A DNA stretch of 57,995 nt, taken from NCBI GenBank assembly GCA_964581385.1, contig CAZOOK010000034.1, forward strand, positions 1-57,995. The letters run 5' to 3'. The DNA is from CAZOOK01 sp964581385 (GTDB lineage: Bacteria; Pseudomonadota; Gammaproteobacteria; Nevskiales; Nevskiaceae). The notes beneath the pieces were generated by a model. The model did not search any database and was not told the DNA's origin. It saw nothing but the letters and a program-made list of their open reading frames with translations. Shown here one piece after another: positions 43,750-52,013 of this stretch. The stretch's first letter is position 1. Every line of letters begins with the position of its first letter. The position numbers and the translations under genes are program-made.

Positions 43750-45045
43750 TCAATAGTTCTGCCCGGAGCATTTCTTCGTGACCTTGTTGTAGTTGCCGCA
43801 CTTCAGCGTGACCCAATCGGCTTCGAGGTCCTTGCTGCCCGGCAGGAAGTCGGACCAGGCATCGCCCGGCACCGTGCCCTTCGTCTTCCACACTACGTCG
43901 AACTGCCCGTCGTCCTTGATCTCTCCGATGTACACCGGCTTGGTGATGTGATGGTTCGGCAGCAGCTTGGCAATACCACCGGTGAGGTTCGGTGTTTCCA
44001 GACCCGGCAACGCATCGATGACTTTAGTAGTGTCAGTGGTGCCGGCCTTCTGCACTGCCTTCACCCACAGGTTGAAGCCGATGTAATGCGCTTCCATCGG
44101 ATCGTTGGTGGTGCGCTTCGGATTCTTGATGAACTCATGCCACTGCTTGATGAACGCATCGTTCGCCGGATTCTTGATGCTCTCGAAGTAATTCCAGGCG
44201 GCTAGATGCCCGACCAGCGGCTTGGTGTCCATGCCGGAGAGCTCTTCCTCGCCAACTGAGAACGCCACGACTGGAATGTCCTCCGCCGAGATTTTCTGAT
44301 TGCCGAGTTCCTTGTAGAAAGGTACGTTGGCGTCACCGTTGATCGTCGAAACCACCGCTGTCTTTTTGCCGGCGGAGCCGAAGGTTTTGATCTTCGCGAC
44401 CTCGCTCTGCCAGTCGGAGAAACCGAACGGCGTGTAGTTGATCATGATGTCATCAGCCTTCACACCCTTGGCCTTCAGATAGGCTTCGAGGATCTTGTTG
44501 GTGGTGCGCGGATATACATAGTCCGTGCCTTCGAGCACCCAACGCTTCACCTTGATGTCCTTCATCAGGTAATCAACGGCCGGGATCGCCTGCTGGTTCG
44601 GCGCGGCGCCGGTGTAGATCACATTCTTCGAGGATTCCTCACCCTCGTATTGCACTGGATAAAACAACAGGCCATTGTCCTTCTCGAAGACCGGCAGCAC
44701 TGACTTGCGCGACACCGAAGTCCAGCAGCCGAACACCACCGCAACTTTGTCTTTCTCCAGAAGCTCTGCCGCTTTTTCCGCGAACAGCGGCCAGTTCGAT
44801 GCAGGATCGACGACTACAGCTTCCAGCTTTTTGCCGAGGAGACCTCCTTTTTTGTTCTGCTCATCGATCATCATCAGGATGGTGTCTTTGAGGGTGGTTT
44901 CGCTGATTGCCATGGTGCCGGACAGCGAATGTAGAATGCCGACCTTGATGGTGTCATCCGCCGCATGAGCCATACTGGCCGCGGCGATTAAGCCGAAGCC
45001 GGCTACGCCTGCGAGCAGGCGTTTTTTGAGTGAGTGTACTTTCAT
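43750..45045 (-). CDS. urtA: Urea ABC transporter substrate-binding protein UrtA
   Basis: 431 residues with signal peptide (GFGLIAAASMAHA). The mature protein is a type-I periplasmic binding fold: KVGILHSLSGTMAISETTLKD, PVQYEGEESSKNVIYTGAAPNQ, YVYPRTTNKILEAYL and DPMEAHYIGFNLWVKAV are typical of urea-binding UrtA and distinguish it from amide-binding FmdD only in detail. It captures urea in the periplasm for UrtBCDE. Ribosome site GAGG ahead of the ATG. Confidence 0.95.
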   Translation of the reverse strand: MKVHSLKKRLLAGVAGFGLIAAASMAHAADDTIKVGILHSLSGTMAISETTLKDTILMMIDEQNKKGGLLGKKLEAVVVDPASNWPLFAEKAAELLEKDKVAVVFGCWTSVSRKSVLPVFEKDNGLLFYPVQYEGEESSKNVIYTGAAPNQQAIPAVDYLMKDIKVKRWVLEGTDYVYPRTTNKILEAYLKAKGVKADDIMINYTPFGFSDWQSEVAKIKTFGSAGKKTAVVSTINGDANVPFYKELGNQKISAEDIPVVAFSVGEEELSGMDTKPLVGHLAAWNYFESIKNPANDAFIKQWHEFIKNPKRTTNDPMEAHYIGFNLWVKAVQKAGTTDTTKVIDALPGLETPNLTGGIAKLLPNHHITKPVYIGEIKDDGQFDVVWKTKGTVPGDAWSDFLPGSKDLEADWVTLKCGNYNKVTKKCSGQNY

Positions 45046-45102
45046 GTTTCTAGCCTCTATTTGGATGAGAGAATGCGAGGGTTTTATGAGAGAGCCGGGC
45101 TA

Positions 45103-46221
45103 TTACATCTGGAGTTGCAGGCCGACGCCGACTTGCGATACGTCCGGGATTCCCTGGTCGTAGTTAGTTCTCTTGTAGAACAGGCTGGCACGGGCATTGA
45201 AGGCCTTGATGATGTAACTGAGATCGACTTCGCCCGTATCCTGCTTATAGTCGCTCAACGGCGTCGGTGGAGTTGTCGTGGCGTCGCTGCCGTCTTCGAA
45301 CTTGGCGTTGGCATACTTGCCAAGTATCTGGAACTGACCGATACCGATCTTCTGGCCGAATAGGTAATCGGCAAGAACGTAGTAGCCCTTGCTCTTGCCG
45401 TACCTGCCGTCATAACCGCCAAGCCCGTTGTAGAACGTGTACTCGCTTTCCAGTCCAACCATACTGCCGCCACCGAGCTTCTTCTCCATCAAAACATCGC
45501 CGCTGTAAGCTGTGTGATTGCTGGTGGTCTGTCCCGCCGCGCCGATGGCGAGAATGTCCTTTTCGCCGTAATAGGTGCCATTAAGGAAATAACCGGGTTC
45601 AGCTTCCCAGAAATCGTATTGGACGCGCGCCGCACCGATCACATCGGTTTTGCCGAGAGTGGAGCTCGAATCGAAGGCGCCGGCGGATACCTTCAACTTG
45701 TCGAAATCGCCCCAGTAAGCGATGCCATCGTCACGACCGACCGCGACCATTGGATACCCGTCCTGTACGCCGTCGGAATACACGGCCCAGTTATTGGCGT
45801 AATACGGGCCATAGAGGTTGGCGCGATCACTCGGCGGCAAGAAGCGTCCAACCCAGACGTTCATGGTCGGCGAATATTCGAAGCGACCGAACGCGTCCAT
45901 CACCTGCACCTTATTATCGTGGTCGCCCGTGTACTCAGTGTTGAACGTGAGTTTGACGTTCTCCATGACATTGCCCGTCATATAGAGGCGCACGCTGTCC
46001 AGCGCGAAATCATTGGAATCCGCGGCGTCGGGCGCGTTTGAGTTCGTGCTCGTGAAACTGGTGCGCATGCCGGCGCCGATTGAGATCGGCGGAAGAGTGA
46101 TAGTCGATGCCGCCTGCGCCGTTGCAACCGGCAGTGCGGCAAGAACGGGAACGACCGTCAGTGACAGCGCCCCCAAGCGTTTCAGTGTGCGGTTCGTGGT
46201 GCCGCTCGATAGACGTCTCAT
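45103..46221 (-). CDS. Outer-membrane porin of the urea uptake locus
   Basis: 372 residues from the ATG at 46221, which has GGGAG eight bases ahead; the signal peptide ends PVATAQAAS. The mature part has alternating strands and turns typical of a 16-18-strand porin (LYMTGNVMENVKLTFNTEY, VWVGRFLPPSDRANLYGPYY, DYLFGQKIGIGQFQI) and resembles OprO/P-like or short-chain amide porins. Lying between the regulator and urtA on the same strand (57 bp before urtA), it likely lets urea or amides across the outer membrane. The final residue is Met rather than the usual Phe. Confidence 0.75.
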   Translation of the reverse strand: MRRLSSGTTNRTLKRLGALSLTVVPVLAALPVATAQAASTITLPPISIGAGMRTSFTSTNSNAPDAADSNDFALDSVRLYMTGNVMENVKLTFNTEYTGDHDNKVQVMDAFGRFEYSPTMNVWVGRFLPPSDRANLYGPYYANNWAVYSDGVQDGYPMVAVGRDDGIAYWGDFDKLKVSAGAFDSSSTLGKTDVIGAARVQYDFWEAEPGYFLNGTYYGEKDILAIGAAGQTTSNHTAYSGDVLMEKKLGGGSMVGLESEYTFYNGLGGYDGRYGKSKGYYVLADYLFGQKIGIGQFQILGKYANAKFEDGSDATTTPPTPLSDYKQDTGEVDLSYIIKAFNARASLFYKRTNYDQGIPDVSQVGVGLQLQM

Positions 46222-46334
46222 GCTCAATAACTCCCGATAGGTGGTGCAAATCAGAGCAAATGCGCTCCGTCCTTCCGATAAAGCAAAGCGCTCGGAATCT
46301 GTTGAATTCGTCATCAGCGTCGATCCATGGCGCT

Positions 46335-47264
46335 TCATGCGGCCGCCGGCGTGACGCCAGTCCGACCTTTGTTCAAAGCCACCGTCGCCGCGGCGGTACG
46401 GGTTTCCACACCGAGCTTCACGAAGATGTGTTCAAGATGCTTGTTGACGGTGCGCGGACTCATATCGAGCACGCCGGCGATTTCCGGATTGGTTTTGCCC
46501 AGCGCGACCCAATGCAGCACCTCAGCTTCGCGGACGGTGAGCCTCAGCGTACGCATCAACGCTTGGGGCTCCGGCACCTGCGCACGCTGCTGGATCAGCA
46601 GGCGCTGGCCGCTGTCAGCGCCGGAAAGACGGCTGAACACCAGGCGTTGATCCGCTGTCGCCACGGTGAAAGCAGCGTCCGACGTAGAAATGTCCTGTGC
46701 GAGCCAGCGACGTACCGACAACAATAGGCGTCCGTCGATGTCGAGCAACCCGTGCAGCCAGCGCTGCGCCAGCGGTGTTGCCCAACGCACGCGGCATTCG
46801 GCATCGATGGCGACGATGGCGTCCCCGGCTGCGTCGGCCGCCTGCTGCGTCTCCGCGACGAGCCGCGAATTGCGCAGATGCGAAGCGATGCGGGCAAGCA
46901 CTTCCTGCGGGCGAATCGGTTTGGTGACGTAGTCGATGCCGCCAGCCTGAAAGCCCTGCACCACATGATCGCTATCGGCAAGACCCGTCATGAAAATGAC
47001 CGGTATGTGTCGCGTCGCGAGATCGCCCTTCAGCCGGCGGCAAGTCTCGAAGCCGTCGAGCCCCGGCATCACCGCGTCGAGCAGGATGACGTCGGGTGGC
47101 ATGCGCCGCGCGCTTTCGATCGCACGCGCACCATCGGTGGCGACACGCACGGTATAGCCCCACGCGTCGAGCGCATCGTGCAGCATCGCAAGGTTGTCCG
47201 GTACGTCATCGACGATCAGAACGACCCCGGCAGCGGCTTTTTCAGAACGGGCTGGCTGCGTCAT
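46335..47264 (-). CDS. LuxR-type response regulator with central PAS-like segment
   Basis: 309 residues. A receiver domain with the acidic pair in LIVDDVPDN, phospho-acceptor Asp in ILLDAVMPGLDG and Lys in YVTKPIRP; a middle segment (~150-235, GDAIVAIDAECRVRWATPLAQRWL) that looks PAS-like; and a LuxR helix-turn-helix (LTVREAEVLHWVALGKTNPEIAGVLDMSPRTV, quoted in part). Its gene starts inside the 3' end of the kinase gene (23-base overlap), so it is the cognate partner. It probably activates the porin-urt-ure genes immediately downstream. The longer frame upstream only shadows the kinase. Confidence 0.88.
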   Translation of the reverse strand: MTQPARSEKAAAGVVLIVDDVPDNLAMLHDALDAWGYTVRVATDGARAIESARRMPPDVILLDAVMPGLDGFETCRRLKGDLATRHIPVIFMTGLADSDHVVQGFQAGGIDYVTKPIRPQEVLARIASHLRNSRLVAETQQAADAAGDAIVAIDAECRVRWATPLAQRWLHGLLDIDGRLLLSVRRWLAQDISTSDAAFTVATADQRLVFSRLSGADSGQRLLIQQRAQVPEPQALMRTLRLTVREAEVLHWVALGKTNPEIAGVLDMSPRTVNKHLEHIFVKLGVETRTAAATVALNKGRTGVTPAAA

Positions 47265-50200
47265 TGGATACCTGTTCGAGGACACGCATGTAGTCGGAGA
47301 GTTGGAACGCTTTGACGTGGGCACGCAGCCGCGCGGTGAGGCCGGTGTAGCGGCTATCGAGACGATCGATCTCTTCGAGCTTTTCGAGAATGCCGCGCAC
47401 GTGGCCGAGATCGCCGAGGTCGCGCAGCGTTTGCAGTTGCGCCGTCGGCAGCGAAACCGATTTCACGACGTCCGATATGCGACCGGACTGAATCGGCGGT
47501 GCACTGCTTTCGAGTGCGGCACTGGTGCCAGCACCGTGTGCGATCCACACTAAATCCAGCCTTTCGCGGATGCGCGAGAGCAACGCAGCGACGTTCACCG
47601 GCTTGACTAGAAAATCAGCGGTTGCGATACCGGCGCTCTCGCCGTGATTCTTTTCAAAGGCGTCCGCCGAAATCACCAGAATGGATACGTGCTGCATGTA
47701 GTTGGTGCGTAGTAGCCGTGCGGTTTCCCAGCCATCGATGCCGGGCATGCCGATGTCGAGCAGGATTAAATCGGGTTTGACGTGCGGCACGAGTTGCAGC
47801 GCTTCGATGCCGGACGCAGCTTCCGTGACTTCGAAGCCGAGTGGCTGCAGAACGTTGACGAGCAAGCGCCGGTCCACCGCTTCGTTGTCGACGATCAGCA
47901 CACGCCGGCGCGGTCCGGCATAGCCGGAAAAATCGACTGTCGGCAACATGCGCGCCGGACGCGGATCGCACACTTCCGGCAGGAACAGCCGTACCTGGAA
48001 AGTGCTGCCTTCGCCGAGATGGCTACGCGCGGTCAATTCACCGCCCATCAGCGACGTCAGCATATTCGCGATCGTCAGCCCGAGCCCAGTACCGCCTGTT
48101 GCGTAACTGTCCACTGCGCTGCCACGCTCGAACGGAAGGAAAATCCGTTCAAGATCCTCACTGGCAATGCCGGCGCCGGAATCGCTGATTTCGAAAGTTG
48201 CCACGTCGTTGCGATAGATGACGCGCAATCGCACGCTGCCGCGCTCGGTGAACTTCACCGCATTACCGAGAATGTTGATCAGAATCTGGCCAAGCCGCTT
48301 TTTGTCGGCGCGGACCACGGCCGGCATTTTGCCCTGCGCGTCATGGACGAATTCCACGCCCTTACCGTGCGCTTGCATGCGGAACATGCCGACGATCTGC
48401 GCAATGAATTCAGGGAAACGCACTTCGTCGGATTCCAATGTGAGCTTTCCGCTTTCGATCTTGGCGATATCGAGCAAGCCATCGATCAGCGATACCAGAT
48501 GCTCACCACTACGGCGGATCACCGCCAGCGCGTCGCGGCGGTGCAGCGGAATCGCGGGATCGTATTCGAGGATTTGCGCATAGCCGAGGATGCTATTCAG
48601 CGGCGTTCGCAACTCGTGACTGATGCCGGTGACATAGCGACTCTTCGCAAGATTGGCGCGCTCGGCGACGACTTTGGCCTTTTGCAGCTCGGCGTCGGTC
48701 TTGCGATGCGCATCGATTTCACGCATCAGCAGGTGAGTTTGCCGATTCGACTCTTCCTGCGCGACGCGGCGGCTTTCCGCCGTTAGAACCAGCCACCAGC
48801 AGCCGATGCCGCTGACTAGCAGCAGTACGCCGAAAATCTTGAAGAACGCCGCGCGCAAAGCGTCGACGACTTCCGGTGTCGCCGCCGGCACCAGCATTGA
48901 TTCCTGCAGATAGATCAGCGACAAACCGATGCCGAGCATTGCCGCCGTCAGCACCATCATCAGCAGGTAATGTCCGAGCCGCGTGTTGAGATGTGCCGAT
49001 ACCGGCTGCGGCAACAAGCGGCGCAGCGTCGCCGCGAATTGGTCGGCGAGACCGGCCCCAGGTTTGCAGGCATCGTGGCAGCGTGCGTCGAGCGAGCAGC
49101 ACAGCGAGCAGATCGGACCGCGATAGGCGGGGCATAGCGCCATATCCTCGGCTTCATATTTCTTTTCGCAGATGCAACAACGCTGCGCGCGCTTGCGCTG
49201 CTGCATAGCCGGATCGGGCTGGCGCGCGATGTAGTAGCGGCCATCAGTGGCCCATGCGATCAGCGGCGCGGTGATAAACGCCGTCACCAGCGCGATGAAC
49301 GAAGAGAACGCCTGCGCGACGTCGCCGAGCAGTCCGGAGAACGCGGCGATCGATAGCGCCGAAGCAATCAGCATGGCGCCGACACCGACCGGATTGACGT
49401 CGTACAAGTGCGCGCGCTTGAACTCGATGCCCTTGGGACTGAGTCCCAGCGGCTTGTTGACGACGAGGTCGGCGACCAGTGCGCCGACCCAGCTGATCGC
49501 CACATTCGAATAGAGTCCGAGCACCTTTTCCAGCGCGTGGAACACATCGAGCTGCATCAGCACCAGCGCGATGACGACATTGAACACCACCCACACCACA
49601 CGCCCCGGATGACTGTGCGTAACACGAGCGAAGAAATTCGACCAGGCCAGCGAGCCCGCATAGGCGTTGGTGACATTGATCTTGATCTGCGACAGCACCA
49701 CCAGCACCGTCATGGCGATCAATGCGAGCTGCTGCGAGTTGAATACATAACCGAAACCGACCAGATACATATGCGCAGGATCGAGTGCATCCGTCGGAGA
49801 GACCATATGCTTCATGGCGACGAAGGCGAGCAACGCACCTCCGAGCATGCGCACGGCACCAAGCACGATCCAGCCGGGTCCGGCGACCAACATACCGGCG
49901 AGCCAGCGGCCACGATTGGCATTGGTCCGTTCAGGCAGGAAGCGCAGAAAATCGATCTGCTCGCCGACCTGCGTGACCATTGACATCATCACGCTGGCCG
50001 CGGCACCGAACATCAACAGATTGAAGCCGTGACCGGCACCGCCAATGCCGTCGAAGGCGGGTAGTTCTCGCACCAGATCAGGCGATTTTGTGATGACGAA
50101 GATATAAGGCAACGCCATCAGCACCAACCACACCGGCTGGGTCCACGCTTGCAGACGGCTGATCAGCGTGATGCCGTGCGTGACCAGTGGAATCACTGCC

Positions 50201-50706
50201 AATGCGCTGACCAGATAGCCGAGCGTCATCGGCAGCCCGAGGCTGAGCTTCAGTGCCAGCGCCATGATGGTCGCTTCGAGCGCGAAGAAAATGAAGGTGA
50301 ATGACGCGTAGATCAGCGACGTGATGGTCGAGCCGATATATCCGAAACCAGCGCCGCGCGTCAGCAGATCCATATCGACGCCGTACTTAGCTCCGTACCA
50401 GCTGATCGGCAGGCTGGTGAGGAAAATCACCACACTGGCGAAGGCGATCGCCCAGAACGCATTGGTGAAACCGTAGTTCACCATGATGGAGCCGCCGACC
50501 GCTTCCAGCAGCAGAAACGAGATCGCACCGAACGCGGTGTTGGCGACACGGAATTCGGACCATTTTCGAAACGAGCGCGCGGTGAAACGCAACGCGTAGT
50601 CCTCAAGCGTCTCGTTCGCGACCCAGGTGTTGTAATCGCGACGGATCTTCACGATGCGCTGGATCGGCGGTGTAGTGGCAGACACTTGGCTTGCGATCGA
50701 CGTCAT
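47242..50706 (-). CDS. NCS1 permease-hybrid histidine kinase fusion (transporter-sensor)
   Basis: 1154 residues from ATG 50706. Residues ~25-480 form a complete NCS1 (cytosine/purine/allantoin-type) permease of about twelve helices (DYALRFTARSFRKWSEF, TRGAGFGYIGSTITSL, NVTNAYAGSLAWSNFFARV). Then comes a cysteine-rich segment (~509-545, CCICEKKY, CSLCCSLDARCHDAC) that may bind zinc, two more membrane helices (~580-640), a HisKA domain (His~697 in ISHELRTPLNS), HATPase (GTGLGLTIAN), a receiver (Asp in LLDIGMPGIDG, ~980) and a helical tail. It likely senses a urea- or purine-related compound through the permease. Upstream residues to a GTG at 50886 are possible. Confidence 0.88.
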   Translation of the reverse strand: MTSIASQVSATTPPIQRIVKIRRDYNTWVANETLEDYALRFTARSFRKWSEFRVANTAFGAISFLLLEAVGGSIMVNYGFTNAFWAIAFASVVIFLTSLPISWYGAKYGVDMDLLTRGAGFGYIGSTITSLIYASFTFIFFALEATIMALALKLSLGLPMTLGYLVSALAVIPLVTHGITLISRLQAWTQPVWLVLMALPYIFVITKSPDLVRELPAFDGIGGAGHGFNLLMFGAAASVMMSMVTQVGEQIDFLRFLPERTNANRGRWLAGMLVAGPGWIVLGAVRMLGGALLAFVAMKHMVSPTDALDPAHMYLVGFGYVFNSQQLALIAMTVLVVLSQIKINVTNAYAGSLAWSNFFARVTHSHPGRVVWVVFNVVIALVLMQLDVFHALEKVLGLYSNVAISWVGALVADLVVNKPLGLSPKGIEFKRAHLYDVNPVGVGAMLIASALSIAAFSGLLGDVAQAFSSFIALVTAFITAPLIAWATDGRYYIARQPDPAMQQRKRAQRCCICEKKYEAEDMALCPAYRGPICSLCCSLDARCHDACKPGAGLADQFAATLRRLLPQPVSAHLNTRLGHYLLMMVLTAAMLGIGLSLIYLQESMLVPAATPEVVDALRAAFFKIFGVLLLVSGIGCWWLVLTAESRRVAQEESNRQTHLLMREIDAHRKTDAELQKAKVVAERANLAKSRYVTGISHELRTPLNSILGYAQILEYDPAIPLHRRDALAVIRRSGEHLVSLIDGLLDIAKIESGKLTLESDEVRFPEFIAQIVGMFRMQAHGKGVEFVHDAQGKMPAVVRADKKRLGQILINILGNAVKFTERGSVRLRVIYRNDVATFEISDSGAGIASEDLERIFLPFERGSAVDSYATGGTGLGLTIANMLTSLMGGELTARSHLGEGSTFQVRLFLPEVCDPRPARMLPTVDFSGYAGPRRRVLIVDNEAVDRRLLVNVLQPLGFEVTEAASGIEALQLVPHVKPDLILLDIGMPGIDGWETARLLRTNYMQHVSILVISADAFEKNHGESAGIATADFLVKPVNVAALLSRIRERLDLVWIAHGAGTSAALESSAPPIQSGRISDVVKSVSLPTAQLQTLRDLGDLGHVRGILEKLEEIDRLDSRYTGLTARLRAHVKAFQLSDYMRVLEQVSNDAASPF

Positions 50707-50811
50707 TGGGCTCGTATTCAAAACTGCGGATTTTCCGTCGGGTTTTCCGATCACCGCAGCGTTGTCGTGATTGCGGATCGCAAGATCCAGACCGTCGAAG
50801 AACTTTCCATG

Positions 50812-50827
50812 TACGTCAGTTGACGTA
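50812..50827. promoter_or_regulatory. Perfect 7-bp inverted repeat, possible regulator site
   Basis: TACGTCA at 50812-50818 and TGACGTA at 50821-50827, separated by GT. The spacing suits a dimeric helix-turn-helix protein. No other copy was noticed before porin or urtA. Confidence 0.35.
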
Positions 50828-51107
50828 TATGAGCACCGATCCCTGCTGCGATCACGGTCTCGAAGCGTATAAAGTGCGACCCGCACGCATTCGCATCTCA
50901 GTGCACCGTCACGGCTGCTTCCTGTGCATTACAGGTGCAGCTTGCGTGCGAAAGCGGGGCGCGGACTTCGGCCTCAGGTCACCACTGGCCCGCGACGACG
51001 CCCGCCTGAGCGACCGTCCATTACCTCTCCACTGTGGCATCAGTCGCTTACAGTCGTTTTATTTTTGCGCCGCCCCTCTACGAGCTGGCCTCTCTCGACA
51101 ATCTGAT

Positions 51108-51123
51108 TGGCATGTCCGTTGCT
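51108..51123 (+). promoter_or_regulatory. Sigma-54 promoter of the hydrolase-NCS2 operon
   Basis: TGGCATGTCCGTTGCT matches the -24/-12 consensus TGGCACG-N4-TTGCT at every fixed position but one. Predicted start of transcription is near 51134, just before the TTGTATACAA operator, the same arrangement as before biuH. Confidence 0.8.
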
Positions 51124-51137
51124 GGCAGTAAGACATC

Positions 51138-51147
51138 TTGTATACAA
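51138..51147. promoter_or_regulatory. Palindromic operator TTGTATACAA (copy 3)
   Basis: Identical to the copy before biuH, including the flanking ATC and C, although 25.7 kb away. A dimeric repressor here would sit on the transcription start. The GntR regulator encoded at 26647 is the likely ligand. Confidence 0.75.
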
Positions 51148-51246
51148 CACGGCGTCCATGTCTCACGCGCGCATGTCCACTCTTCATGATCGGGAATGCT
51201 CCTGGGCATCGCCGCGCATGTCCACTTCCCGTCTGCTGGGAATGAC

Positions 51247-51966
51247 ATGAGCAGCAACGACCTCGCCATCGAAGCAGTGCCCTACTCTTTCGATTTCAAT
51301 CCGGCCTGCTGTGCACTGCTGATCATCGACATGCAGCGTGACTTCCTCGAACCCGGCGGCTTCGGTGCAATGCTCGGCAACGATGTGTCGCGTGTGCGCG
51401 GCACGATCGAACCGAACCGGCGGCTACTGGCTGCTTGGCGCGCGTCTGGACTGATGGTGATGCACACCCGTGAAGGTCATCGTCCGGATCTGTCCGATTT
51501 ACCGCGCTCCAAGTGGCTGCGCGGCCGCGGCGCGGTCCGAATTGGCGATACCGGCCCGATGGGCCGCATCCTGGTCCGTGGTGAGGTCGGCCACGACATC
51601 ATTCCCGAGCTCTATCCGCAACCTGGCGAACCGGTGATCGACAAACCCGGCAAGGGCGCTTTCTGGGGCACTGATCTGCACGCCATTCTGCAGTACCGCG
51701 ACATTCGCCAACTCGTCGTCACGGGTGTCACCACGGAAGTGTGCATCCACACCACCGTGCGCGAAGCCAACGACCGCGGCTACGACTGTCTGGTGTTGGA
51801 GGACTGCGTCGGTTCGTACTTCCCGGAGTTTCACGCCATGGGCCTGCGCATGATCGGTGCGCAGGGCGGCATCTTCGGCTGGGTTTCCAACTCGGCGCGC
51901 GTCATCGCTGCGCTGCCAGCCGCCACCGCTACACGGCCCGCCGCGACGCGGCGGCACCTCATCTGA
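51247..51966 (+). CDS. Isochorismatase-fold cysteine hydrolase, BiuH paralogue
   Basis: 239 residues. Asp28 in LIIDMQRDF, the lysine of DKPGKGAF and the cysteine in TTEVCIHTT form the expected triad. It shares HTREGHRPDLSDLP, GRILVRGE and DIIPELYP with the biuret hydrolase, but differs at substrate-side positions (RSKWLRGRGAVRIGD instead of NKRWRSQQIGAGIGD; GAFWGTD instead of GSFCATD), so its substrate is probably a related ureide, amide or carbamoyl compound. It is followed after 47 bp by a permease that presumably imports the substrate. ATG at 51247 was chosen; one at 51196 is the alternative. Confidence 0.82.
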   Translation: MSSNDLAIEAVPYSFDFNPACCALLIIDMQRDFLEPGGFGAMLGNDVSRVRGTIEPNRRLLAAWRASGLMVMHTREGHRPDLSDLPRSKWLRGRGAVRIGDTGPMGRILVRGEVGHDIIPELYPQPGEPVIDKPGKGAFWGTDLHAILQYRDIRQLVVTGVTTEVCIHTTVREANDRGYDCLVLEDCVGSYFPEFHAMGLRMIGAQGGIFGWVSNSARVIAALPAATATRPAATRRHLI

Positions 51967-52013
51967 GAGTCCGCGGGGTGCGGACTCGTGCTTGACCACG
52001 TGGAGGAATCGTC

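Larger units (their letters stand above)
50707..51246. other. Divergent control region between the transporter-kinase and the hydrolase operon
   Basis: 540 bases. On the plus-strand side are a sigma-54 site (51108-51123) and the operator (51138-51147). On the minus-strand side is a palindrome TACGTCA-GT-TGACGTA (50812-50827) about 105 bp before the kinase ATG, and a degenerate operator-like CTCGTATTCAA (50711-50721) just ahead of that ATG. The palindrome could bind the LuxR-type regulator, but it would be coding if the kinase starts further upstream. Confidence 0.45.

Noticed and set aside
50707..50886. Sixty extra codons at the start of the transporter-kinase
   Set aside because: The frame is open and partly protein-like, but NCS1 proteins usually begin near the ATG at 50706; kept as an alternative start only.
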